In this document: in pieces, positions 43,656-51,384 of the stretch | Layout: each line of letters opens with the position of its first letter | How positions within the stretch are numbered: position 1 is the stretch's first letter | Source: Streptomyces sp. NBC_01241 | GTDB taxonomy: Bacteria; Actinomycetota; Actinomycetes; Streptomycetales; Streptomycetaceae | Assembly: GCF_041435435.1 (NCBI RefSeq) | Contig: NZ_CP108494.1 | Location: forward strand, 7,412,501 to 7,476,500 | DNA length: 64,000 nt | Direction: 5' to 3' | Notes under the pieces: model-generated | What the model was told of the DNA's origin: nothing | The model's input: only the letters and a program-made list of their open reading frames with translations | Databases searched by the model: none | Position numbers and translations under genes: made by a program

Positions 43656-43699
43656 TGACGGCTCCGTCGGGCGGGCGTGACGGCTCCGTCGGGCGGGCG
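43656..43699. repeat. Tandem 22-bp repeat, two copies
   Basis: TGACGGCTCCGTCGGGCGGG plus CG is present twice head to tail (43656-43677 and 43678-43699) just after the SMP-30 relic. Each unit contains a small inverted repeat (GACGG-CTCC-CCGTC-like), so it may act as an RNA hairpin, but no function is evident. Confidence 0.6.
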
Positions 43700-43720
43700 C
43701 CGCCGGTCGAACCCTCGTAT

Positions 43721-43770
43721 AAAGGGCCCTGAGTGCTAAAGGTTCCTGATTGAGTACCAAGGGACCCTGA
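43721..43770 (+). promoter_or_regulatory. Three repeated AAGG(N2-3)CCTGA boxes
   Basis: AAAGGGCCCTGA (43721), AAAGGTTCCTGA (43738) and CAAGGGACCCTGA (43758) lie in a row 47-96 bases before the aminotransferase-like gene at 43817. Each is centred on a near-palindromic AGG-CCT core and spaced 17-20 bases apart, in an otherwise AT-richer patch. They look like binding sites for a regulator or an array overlapping the promoter. Confidence 0.45.
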
Positions 43771-43816
43771 GCGCGGGACGCACGGGACAGGGCTACGGGG
43801 CGGCGAAGGAGGCTCG

Positions 43817-45094
43817 ATGGCGCGGAAGCGGACCGGGCGGACCGGACTGGCGGGGCGCGGCCGGCAGGGCGGGGGCGGCGCGCGTTCCGTACGGGAGGAC
43901 CGCGGTCCGGTCCGGTACGGGCCGCCGGCCCCCGATCCGGGTCTGCCCGTCCTCCCCGAACTGGCCGAGGTGCTCGCCGCCGCGGCCGGACGCGGCGAAC
44001 CCGAACCGACCGGCGGCGGCGACGCCCTGCGCGAGGCCGCGACCGAGTACTGGGCGCGGCGCGGACTGCACGGCGGCCCGGAGCACGTCGCCGCCGCCCC
44101 GGGCGCCTCGCCACTGCTGCTCGCGCTGATCGCCGCACACGGCGGTGACGTGCTCATGCCCCGCCCCTGCACGGCCACCTGGATCCCGCAGGCCCGGCTG
44201 CTGGGCCGGCCCGCCTACCACGTGCCGACCCCGGCCGAGTGCGGCGGTGTGCCCGATCCGTACGCGCTGCTGGAGACCGTGCGCCGGGTGCGCGCCGAGG
44301 GCGGCCGGCCCCGGCTGCTGCTGATCTCCGTCGTCGACGACCCGACCGCCACCGTCGCCCCGCCGGAACTGGTGCGCGAGGCCTGCGAGGCCGCCGTCGC
44401 CGAGGGGATGCACATCGTCAGCGACGAGACGTGGCGCGACACCCTGCACCGGCCGCACGACACGGTCCTGCTCAGTCCGGCCGAGATGTGCCCCGACGAC
44501 GTCACGGTCGTCAGCGATCTCGCCGGCGCGCTGACCCCGTCCGCCTGGCCGGTCGCGGTCGCCCGGTTCCCGGACACCGAGCGGGCGTCGGCGCGCCATG
44601 CCCGTACCCTCGACATCCTCACCGCGCTCGGCGCGCTCGTCGCGGGGCCCGTCGCCATGGCCGCCGCCCACGCGCTGCGCGAACCGGAATCCGTCACCGA
44701 CCGGGTCCGCCGGGCCGCCGCGCTCCAGGCGAAGGTCGCCGCGGCGGCCCACCGGGCGGTTCTCGCATCGGGCGCGCTGGCCAGGCCCCCGCAGGCGGGG
44801 CGCCATCTGTACGCCGACCTCGGGCCACTCCGATCGAGGCTGGCGAACCGCGGTGTCACGGACTCCCTGGAGCTGGAGGAGTACCTGACGGAACGTCTCG
44901 GTACACCGACGCCGGGCGGCCACCGGTTCGGCGACGAACTGGGGGCGCTGCGCGTACGGCTGGGCACCGGGACGCTGCTCGGGTCGACCCCGGAACAGCA
45001 GATGGAGTCCCTCACCGCTGTGGAGCCCCTGGAATTGCCGCATGTGGCCGAAGCCCTGAGCATTTTCGGGACGGCACTCGACGAACTCCGATGA
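43817..45094 (+). CDS. Aminotransferase class I/II-fold protein lacking the PLP lysine
   Basis: The 425-residue protein has AAGGAGG directly upstream. It has a fold-type I layout (GGDALREAATEYWARRGL, the ALIAAHGGDVLMPRPC strand, HIVSDETWRDTLH with the pyridine-binding Asp). Where aminotransferases have S-x-x-K ahead of the glycine-rich strand, this protein reads TVVSDLAGALTPSAWPVAVA, with no lysine. The NPT motif is also altered (VVDDPTATV). It therefore probably cannot form a Schiff base and may be a binding or regulatory protein. A metallo-beta-lactamase-fold gene starts 26 bases behind it on the same strand. Confidence 0.75.
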   Translation: MARKRTGRTGLAGRGRQGGGGARSVREDRGPVRYGPPAPDPGLPVLPELAEVLAAAAGRGEPEPTGGGDALREAATEYWARRGLHGGPEHVAAAPGASPLLLALIAAHGGDVLMPRPCTATWIPQARLLGRPAYHVPTPAECGGVPDPYALLETVRRVRAEGGRPRLLLISVVDDPTATVAPPELVREACEAAVAEGMHIVSDETWRDTLHRPHDTVLLSPAEMCPDDVTVVSDLAGALTPSAWPVAVARFPDTERASARHARTLDILTALGALVAGPVAMAAAHALREPESVTDRVRRAAALQAKVAAAAHRAVLASGALARPPQAGRHLYADLGPLRSRLANRGVTDSLELEEYLTERLGTPTPGGHRFGDELGALRVRLGTGTLLGSTPEQQMESLTAVEPLELPHVAEALSIFGTALDELR

Positions 45095-45119
45095 GGAACA
45101 GCGAGACGGGAGTCTCTCG

Positions 45120-46178
45120 ATGACGGAACACACCGAGCGCTCCCGCACCGGGATCGCGCAACCGCCCCGGATCTCGCGCGGCGAGGTCGTCGAACCGCGT
45201 CCGCTCGGCGAGGTCCGGATCTGGCCCACCACCTTCGCCGACCGGCTCACCACGCCACTCCCGAGTGTCATGAGCATGTCCCGACTGGCCCGTGAACGCA
45301 CCCTGCGGCCCAACCCGGAAGGGCTGCGCGGCATCCACCGGCTCCCGTACGCCCCCGAACCCCTGCCCGTCACCCCGGCCGGCGCCACCTCCGTCACCTG
45401 GGCCGGGCACGCCAGCTGGATCGTCCGCACCGGGGGTCTCACCGTCCTCACCGACCCCGTCTGGTCCCGGCGCATCCTCGGCACCCCGGCCAGGATCACG
45501 CCGGTCGGCGTCCGCTGGGAGGACCTGCCGCCCGTCGACGCCGTCGTCATCAGCCACAACCACTACGACCACCTCGACGCCCCCACCCTGCGCCGGCTGC
45601 CGCGGAACACCCCGTTGTTCGTCCCCGCCGGACTCGGCCACTGGTGCCGCCGTCGCCGCTTCACCTGCGTCACCGAACTCGACTGGTGGGAATCGGCCCG
45701 GCTGGACGGCGTCCGCTTCGACTTCGTGCCCGCCCACCACTGGTCCAAGCGGACCCTCACCGACACCTGCCGCTCCCTGTGGGGCGGCTGGATCATCGGC
45801 GCCGACGGCGGCGACGGGCAGCGGATCCACTTCGCGGGGGACAGCGGGTACGGGCACTGGTTCGGCGAGATCGGCCGCCGGTACCCCGGCATCGACCTGA
45901 CCCTGATGCCGATCGGCGCGTACGAACCGCGCTGGTGGCTCGGTGACGTGCACACCGATCCGGAGGAGGCCGTGCAGGCGTACGAGGACCTCGGCGCCCG
46001 CGCGATGGCGCCGATGCACTGGGCGACCTTTCTGCTCTCCGCGGAGCCCGTACTGGAACCGCTGGCCCGGCTCCGTACCGCCTGGCAGCGGGCCGGGCAC
46101 CCGCGGACACGGCTCTGGGACCTGCCGATCGGCGGCTCCCGCCTGCTCGACCCGGTACCCCGCACGGTCAGTGGCTGA
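45120..46178 (+). CDS. Metallo-beta-lactamase-fold hydrolase (NAPE-PLD/UlaG-like)
   Basis: The 352-residue protein has the MBL metal motif SHNHYDHLD (about residues 144-152), the early ITWAGHAS-type strand (VTWAGHASWIVRTGG), FDFVPAHHWSKR and the late AGDSGYGHWFGEIG Asp. APMHWATFLLS supplies the last His. The additional HHW and MHW motifs are those of N-acylphosphatidylethanolamine phospholipase D-like members, so a phosphodiester in lipids is a plausible substrate. There is no signal peptide. GGGAG lies before ATG 45120. Its end overlaps the convergent DedA gene by 11 bases. Confidence 0.85.
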   Translation: MTEHTERSRTGIAQPPRISRGEVVEPRPLGEVRIWPTTFADRLTTPLPSVMSMSRLARERTLRPNPEGLRGIHRLPYAPEPLPVTPAGATSVTWAGHASWIVRTGGLTVLTDPVWSRRILGTPARITPVGVRWEDLPPVDAVVISHNHYDHLDAPTLRRLPRNTPLFVPAGLGHWCRRRRFTCVTELDWWESARLDGVRFDFVPAHHWSKRTLTDTCRSLWGGWIIGADGGDGQRIHFAGDSGYGHWFGEIGRRYPGIDLTLMPIGAYEPRWWLGDVHTDPEEAVQAYEDLGARAMAPMHWATFLLSAEPVLEPLARLRTAWQRAGHPRTRLWDLPIGGSRLLDPVPRTVSG

Positions 46179-46788
46179 ACCGCGCCCGCACCCTGCGCCA
46201 CACCGCGGGAGCCCCGCTGACCAGCAGCGTCAGACCCACCGCCGCCACCACGCCCTGCCACGGCTCGGGGAAGAGCGAACCGCCCAGAATGCCGATCAGC
46301 TGGTACGTCGCCGCCCACGCCAGACAGGCCGGCACATCCCCGCGGGCGAACCGGCGCAGTGGTATCCGGCCCAGGAGACAGGCCAGCATCACCGGAATCC
46401 GGCCCGCCGGAACCAGCCTCGACAGCACGAGCACCACCGCACCGTGCTCGTCCAGCTTCTGCTGCGCCTGCGCCAGCCGCTCCGGAGCGGCCCGGTCGCT
46501 GATCGTCCGCAGCCACTTCGAACCGTTCTTCGACCGCACCCCGCGCTGACCGAGCCAGTAGAGACAGATGTCACCGAGGAACGCCGCGGCCGACGCCACC
46601 CCGAAGACGATCAGGAGCGAGAACGGCGACGCCTGATGCAGCGCCACCACGGCGGCCGAACTCACCAGAGCACCTGTCGGCACCACCGGCACCAGTGAGC
46701 CCAGCGCCACCAGCAGAAACAGGGACGGGTAGCCGACCGCCTGCTGCGTCGACTCCGGGGGCAGCTGTCTCACGACCTCCTGGATCAC
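46168..46788 (-). CDS. DedA-family membrane protein
   Basis: The 206-residue polytopic membrane protein has four to five hydrophobic segments. It has the DedA core: GSLVPVVPTGALVSSAA (re-entrant loop), SAAAFLGDICLYWLGQRGVR and VLVLSRLVPAGRIPVMLACL. DedA proteins act in lipid-carrier (undecaprenyl-phosphate or phospholipid) flipping at the membrane. Here the usual F-x-R-x-x-P-x-x-R motif appears as LSRLVPAGR, keeping the functional Arg residues. It is coupled to the upstream MBL-fold gene on the same strand by a 4-base overlap (46785-46788). Confidence 0.85.
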   Translation of the reverse strand: MIQEVVRQLPPESTQQAVGYPSLFLLVALGSLVPVVPTGALVSSAAVVALHQASPFSLLIVFGVASAAAFLGDICLYWLGQRGVRSKNGSKWLRTISDRAAPERLAQAQQKLDEHGAVVLVLSRLVPAGRIPVMLACLLGRIPLRRFARGDVPACLAWAATYQLIGILGGSLFPEPWQGVVAAVGLTLLVSGAPAVWRRVRARFSH

Positions 46789-47567
46789 CGGGCGGCCTCC
46801 GGCCGCACGTGTTCGCCGTGCGACAGCCGGTGCACCGCCACCTCCGGCGCCAGCAGCGCCGCCTTGCGGACGAACTCGTCACCCGGCGAGTGGAACTCGT
46901 GCGGCCTGACCCCGTCCATGCCGATCGGCCAGTACGTCCCGTAGTGCACCGGCACGGCCGACCGGGGAGCCAGCCGGGCCAGCGCCTGCGCGGCCCGGCC
47001 CGCGTCCAGATGACTGTGGCCCAGGTACGGACCCCAGCCGCCCACCGGCAACAACGCCACATCCACCGGACCAACGGCCCGGGCCATGTCGTCGAAGAGC
47101 CCGGTGTCACCGGCGAAATACGTCCGCGCCTCGCCCTCGACCACATAGCCGAGTGCGGGGGAGCGGTGCGGGCCCACGGGCAGCCGCCTGCCGTCGTGCA
47201 GTGCGGGAACGGCCCGGACCCGGACCGCGCCGACCGGGACCACGTCGCCCGGAGAGACCTCGTTGATCCGCAGCCCGCGCACCGAGCGCAGCACCCGCAG
47301 CCCCGGTACGGAGCGCACCGCACCCGTCGGCACGATGAGCCGGCTGCCGGGCGCGAGCCGGGCCAGCGACGGCAGATGCAGATGGTCGGAGTGCAGGTGG
47401 GAGACGAGCACCACATCGGCGACCGCGGCCTCGGGGCCGGGCAGCTCGCCGCGGCGTCGGCGCAGGTGCGCGAAGCGCCGTACGAAGAGCGGATCGGTCA
47501 GCACACGGACCCCGGAGTCCTCGATCGTGCAGGTGGCATGACCCCACCAGGTGACTTCCACCGGCAC
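46785..47567 (-). CDS. Metallo-beta-lactamase-fold hydrolase (UlaG-like)
   Basis: The 260-residue protein begins with VEVTWWGHATCTIEDSGVRV and has the metal motif LVSHLHSDHLHLPSL, ARTYFAGDTGLFDDM and VPVHYGTYWPIG. It is of the L-ascorbate-6-phosphate lactonase/phospholipase D-like type without transmembrane segments. It is first of two overlapping genes with DedA, so the two proteins may work in one process, perhaps turnover of a membrane lipid. Its sister MBL gene (45120) is convergent on the other side of dedA. Confidence 0.85.
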   Translation of the reverse strand: MPVEVTWWGHATCTIEDSGVRVLTDPLFVRRFAHLRRRRGELPGPEAAVADVVLVSHLHSDHLHLPSLARLAPGSRLIVPTGAVRSVPGLRVLRSVRGLRINEVSPGDVVPVGAVRVRAVPALHDGRRLPVGPHRSPALGYVVEGEARTYFAGDTGLFDDMARAVGPVDVALLPVGGWGPYLGHSHLDAGRAAQALARLAPRSAVPVHYGTYWPIGMDGVRPHEFHSPGDEFVRKAALLAPEVAVHRLSHGEHVRPEAAR

Positions 47568-47694
47568 GCGGTGCCTCCTCGTTCCCGGGTTTCCTTGGTT
47601 CCGGCTCCTTGCTCCGGCCCGGCATCGAGCCTAGTGCCGCGACCCGAACGGGGGACCCAGGTCCGTCGCGGCCGTCGCCCGCGGCCGGTCACTC

Positions 47695-49146
47695 TCAGTC
47701 GGTGAGGCCTAGCGCCCCCGCTGCCTGGATCGCCAGCCAGACCTCCGCCAGGGCCCCCGTGGACGCCATGTCACGGCCGGCCAGCGAACCGAAGCGGCGC
47801 AGCCGGTAGGCAAGGGTGTTGGGATGGATGTGGAGCGCGGCCGCGGCCGTCTCCGTGCGGCGGTCCCGTTCCATCCAGGTACGGACGGACACCAGCAACT
47901 GCGAGTCGTGCGCCGCGTCGTAGCGCAGGACGTCGCCCAGCACATGCTCGACCAGCGCGGTCAGCACGGCCGGGTCGTCGGGCAGCCACCGGCCCAGCGA
48001 GTCGTCGCCGTAGCGGACCACGGAACGGCCCGACTCGACGGCCTTCGAGACCGCCCAGAGCGCCTCGCGCTGAGCCACCCGCAACGGGGCCCCGGGAAGA
48101 AACGGGCGGCTCATCCCGGCCGCCACATCCGGCAGTTCACCGATCTCCGCCGCCAGCTGCGGCGCGCCCAGGACATACCGGTCCGTGCCCCACGTGAGCA
48201 GCAGATGCGGATGGTCCTGGAGGCAGCGCAGCAGCGCCTCGTCCGTGGCCTGCCGCACCACGATCAGCACGGTGTCGCCCTCGATGGCATGCCGGGCGAG
48301 CCTGCGCCGGGCCGCTTCCGGGTCCAGCACCTCCTGAAGGAGTTCGGCCAGCGTCTCCGCGCCCTCGCGGCGCAGCGTCTCGCGCTCGTTGCGCACCATC
48401 GCGACCCGTAGCGCCGCCACCGTGGCGATGTGCTGGACGACCGCGAGCCCGGCGGGCTGGGCGCCCTCGCGTTCATACGCGACGAGGAATCCCGCCGGGC
48501 CGCCGGGCGCCGGCACGGGCAGCACGAACCCGCCGGGAACGGTCGGCGGAGCGTCCACCGACGCGGGCAGCACGCCCCGGTCCGGCACCGGCACCCCCGG
48601 AAGCAGGGGCCGCCCCTGCGGGGTGCACAGATACACGTCGTAACCGGACAGGCGCTCCAGACGGCGCAGCAGCGTCGGCGTATCGAGGTCCTCGGCGACC
48701 AGCCAGCGCAGCGAGCCGAAGACCTGGAGCTGCGCGCCGAGCCGGTGCCTGGCGTCCTCCTGGACCGAGGCCGCGACCTCCTGGGAGACGGCGATGAACG
48801 GGACGGCGAGCGGGACCTCCAGGACCGGGAAGCCGCGCTCCTCGGCCGCCCGGAAGAACGCGTCGTGCAGCGGTGGCATGTGCAATTGCGCGGACAGGGC
48901 CAGCGCGGAGACACCCGCGTCGTCCAGCCGCTCCAGATAGGCGCGCTGTCCGGCGGCGGTACGCGGGATCGCCAGCCCCGTCGTCATGATCACCTCGGCG
49001 CCCAGCAGCCAGGGCGTCGGATCGGCGAGTTCGCTGGCATGCGCCCAGGAAACGGAACGTCCCAGGCCGCTGCTGCCCGCCTTCACGGAGAGCTGGAGAG
49101 CGGGGAACGAGAGCAGATCCTCGACGGTGAGTTTGTCGCTGGCCAC
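47695..49146 (-). CDS. PucR-family transcriptional regulator
   Basis: The 483-residue protein is predicted to start at GTG 49146 (ASDKLTVEDLLSFPALQLSV). The frame continues upstream but with unrelated sequence. It has the N-terminal PucR domain (about 1-125; HASELADPTPWLLGAEVIMT, HDAFFRAAEERGFPVLEVPL), a GGDEF-like central domain and the C-terminal helix-turn-helix (ERDRRTETAAAALHIHPNTL, AYRLRRFGSLAGR). It is divergent from a permease-NTF2-aldehyde dehydrogenase operon, with three repeated palindromes between, and should regulate that operon in response to its substrate. Confidence 0.88.
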   Translation of the reverse strand: MASDKLTVEDLLSFPALQLSVKAGSSGLGRSVSWAHASELADPTPWLLGAEVIMTTGLAIPRTAAGQRAYLERLDDAGVSALALSAQLHMPPLHDAFFRAAEERGFPVLEVPLAVPFIAVSQEVAASVQEDARHRLGAQLQVFGSLRWLVAEDLDTPTLLRRLERLSGYDVYLCTPQGRPLLPGVPVPDRGVLPASVDAPPTVPGGFVLPVPAPGGPAGFLVAYEREGAQPAGLAVVQHIATVAALRVAMVRNERETLRREGAETLAELLQEVLDPEAARRRLARHAIEGDTVLIVVRQATDEALLRCLQDHPHLLLTWGTDRYVLGAPQLAAEIGELPDVAAGMSRPFLPGAPLRVAQREALWAVSKAVESGRSVVRYGDDSLGRWLPDDPAVLTALVEHVLGDVLRYDAAHDSQLLVSVRTWMERDRRTETAAAALHIHPNTLAYRLRRFGSLAGRDMASTGALAEVWLAIQAAGALGLTD

Positions 49147-49210
49147 AGACAACAGGATAGTGCTCTGTGATGTGCACAATTGTCGGCCGTCGTCCGGGAG
49201 CACAGACTGT

Positions 49211-49267
49211 GGGACCGTCCCATGAACAGCGGGACCGTCCCATATGAACAGAGTGTGGGACTGCCTC
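49211..49267 (+). promoter_or_regulatory. Three repeated GGGAC-GTCCC palindromes, likely regulator sites
   Basis: GGGACCGTCCC occurs at 49211-49221 and 49231-49241, and a degenerate GGGACTGCCTC at 49257-49267. Each is followed by CAT(AT)GAACA, so the repeat unit is ~18-20 bases long. They lie between the PucR gene and the permease, the expected place for PucR-type operators. Confidence 0.6.
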
Positions 49268-49288
49268 ATGAACAAAAGCTGGAGCGCC

Positions 49289-50830
49289 ATGACTACCTCG
49301 ATCACCGAAGTCGAGACCAATGGTGTCGAGCGGATTCCCGACGCCGACCGCACCGCTCGGCCGGTCGACCTCTTCCGGCTCGCCTTCGGCGGTGCCAACA
49401 CCTTCGCGACGTGTGTGCTGGGCGCCTTCCCGATCCTGTTCGGGCTCTCGTTCTGGCAGGGGCTCGCGGCGACGCTGCTCGGCCTTCTCACCGGTGCGCT
49501 GCTGCTCGCCCCGATGGCGCTGTTCGGCCTGGCCAACGGCACCAACAACGCCGTTTCCTCCTCCGCCCACCTGGGCGTGCACGGCCGGATCGTCGGCTCG
49601 TTCCTCTCGCTCCTCACCGCGGTCGCGTTCTTCTCGATCTCGGTGTGGTCCTCGGGCGACGCGCTCGTCGGCGGCGCCCACCGACTTGCGGGTCTGCCCG
49701 AGTCGGATGTGACCTATGGCATTGCATACGCGATCTTCGCCGGGCTCGTCCTGGTGGTCTGCGTCTACGGCTTCCGCTTCATGCTGATGGTCAACAAGAT
49801 CGCGGTGATCGCCGCGTCGGCGCTCTTCGTCCTCGGCGTCTTCGCCTTCGCGGGAGACTTCGACGCGGGCTACGCGGGCACCTTCGCGTCGACGGCCGAT
49901 CCGCTGTTCTGGCCGTCGTTCATCGGCTCCGCGCTGATCGTGCTGTCCAACCCGGTCTCCTTCGGCGCGTTCCTCGGCGACTGGTCCCGCTACATCCCGG
50001 CCACGACGCCCCGCCGCCGCGTGATGGGCGCCGCGTTCCTCGCCCAGATCGCCACGCTGCTGCCCTTCGTCTTCGGCCTGGCGACCGCCTCGATCATCGC
50101 GTCGAAGGCTGCCGAGTACGTCGACCCGGACGCCCCCAATTACGTCGGCGGACTGCTCGCCATCTCACCCGGCTGGTACTTCCTGCCGCTCTGCCTGATC
50201 GCCCTGATCGGTGGCCTGTCGACCGGCACGACCGCGCTGTACGGCACCGGCCTCGACGTCTCCAGTGTCTTCACCCGCTTCAGCCGGGTGCAGTCGACGT
50301 TCTTCGTCGGCGCCCTGTCGATCGCGTTCATCTTCATCGGCCGCTTCGCGTTCAACCTCACCCAGTCCATCTCCACGTTCGCGACGCTGATCATCACCTG
50401 TACCGCCCCGTGGATGATCGTGATGGCGCTCGGCTACGTCACCCGGCGCGGCTGGTACGACGGGGACGCGCTCCAGGTCTTCAACCGCCGCCAGACCGGT
50501 GGCCGTTACTGGTTCAACCACGGCTGGAACTGGCGCGGCGTGTCCACCTGGTTCCTCTCCGCCGGTGTGGCGCTGCTGTTCACCAACCTGCCCGGCCAGT
50601 TCGTCGGCCCGCTCGGCAACCTCGCCAACGGCGCCGACATCTCGCTGCCGGTCGGCCTCACCCTCGCGGCCGTCGTCTACCTCGGCCTGCTCACCCTGTT
50701 CCCCGAGCCGCGCGGGGTGTACGGACCGGAGGGCCCCCGTTTCGTCAGGGCGTCGGACACCGCGGTTGCGCCCATCGTCGGCGGCCCGGACGAGGAGACC
50801 GCCGCCGCCGAGCCGGCCACCGCGGTCTGA
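49289..50830 (+). CDS. NCS1-family purine/cytosine permease-like transporter
   Basis: The 513-residue protein starts at ATG 49289 behind GGAG (earlier in-frame ATGs at 49244 and 49268 fall in the operator repeats). It has about twelve transmembrane helices. The NCS1 features are FRLAFGGANTFATCVLGAFP in helix 1, LFGLANGTNNAVSSSAHLGV, ALIVLSNPVSFGAFLGDWSR with the conserved YIP, and LIALIGGLSTGTTALYGTGL. It probably imports a nucleobase, hydantoin or related amine by cation symport. It is the first of a likely operon with an NTF2-like protein and an aldehyde dehydrogenase, suggesting uptake of a compound whose amine or aldehyde is oxidised. Confidence 0.87.
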   Translation: MTTSITEVETNGVERIPDADRTARPVDLFRLAFGGANTFATCVLGAFPILFGLSFWQGLAATLLGLLTGALLLAPMALFGLANGTNNAVSSSAHLGVHGRIVGSFLSLLTAVAFFSISVWSSGDALVGGAHRLAGLPESDVTYGIAYAIFAGLVLVVCVYGFRFMLMVNKIAVIAASALFVLGVFAFAGDFDAGYAGTFASTADPLFWPSFIGSALIVLSNPVSFGAFLGDWSRYIPATTPRRRVMGAAFLAQIATLLPFVFGLATASIIASKAAEYVDPDAPNYVGGLLAISPGWYFLPLCLIALIGGLSTGTTALYGTGLDVSSVFTRFSRVQSTFFVGALSIAFIFIGRFAFNLTQSISTFATLIITCTAPWMIVMALGYVTRRGWYDGDALQVFNRRQTGGRYWFNHGWNWRGVSTWFLSAGVALLFTNLPGQFVGPLGNLANGADISLPVGLTLAAVVYLGLLTLFPEPRGVYGPEGPRFVRASDTAVAPIVGGPDEETAAAEPATAV

Positions 50831-50880
50831 ACACCACGGCCTTCTGACGCCCCGCCCCGCCCCGTAACCAGGAGCCGCAC

Positions 50881-51318
50881 ATGAGCAGCACCCCCGCGCA
50901 GGAAGTCCAGGACGTCGAAGATGTGCAGGACGCCCGGGAAGTCCGCGCCGCCGCCGACGCGCTGATCGCCGCCTTCGCCGAAGGCCGCCTCGACGACTAC
51001 TTCGGCTCCTTCGCCCCGGACGCCACCTTCGTCTTCCACTCCACCCCGCGGCGGCTCGGTTCCACCGACGAGTACCGCGCGCTGTGGCAGCAGTGGGTGG
51101 CGGAGGACGGCTTCCGCATCGTGCGCTGCACCTCGACGGGACAGCTGATCCAGCACTACGGCACCACGGCCGTCTTCAGCCATGACGTGGAGACCACGGT
51201 CGCCACCCGGGCCGGCGAGGAGACCGTCCACGAGCGGGAGACGATCGTGTTCGCCCGCGCCGCCGACGGCAGCTGGCCCGCCGTCCACGAGCACCTGTCC
51301 GCCCGTACGGCAGCCTGA
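50881..51318 (+). CDS. NTF2-like/SnoaL-type small protein
   Basis: The 145-residue protein has a cone-shaped NTF2-like fold: a helix (AADALIAAFAEGRLDDYFGS), FAPDATFVFHSTPRRLGSTD, EYRALWQQWVAEDGF and strands ending ETIVFARAADGSWPAVHEHL. Members bind or convert small molecules or serve as accessory folds. It lies 50 bases after the permease and 66 before the dehydrogenase, so it is probably in the same operon. A role in handling the imported substrate is plausible but not proven. GGAGC precedes the ATG. Confidence 0.75.
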   Translation: MSSTPAQEVQDVEDVQDAREVRAAADALIAAFAEGRLDDYFGSFAPDATFVFHSTPRRLGSTDEYRALWQQWVAEDGFRIVRCTSTGQLIQHYGTTAVFSHDVETTVATRAGEETVHERETIVFARAADGSWPAVHEHLSARTAA

Positions 51319-51384
51319 CCGCCCCCCCTTACCGCTACGCCGTACGACCACGCGTTCCGCCCGACCATGAGAAAGACCGGTTCC

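Noticed and set aside
43678..43699. 22-bp repeat as a transposon target duplication
   Set aside because: The two units are directly adjacent with no element between them.
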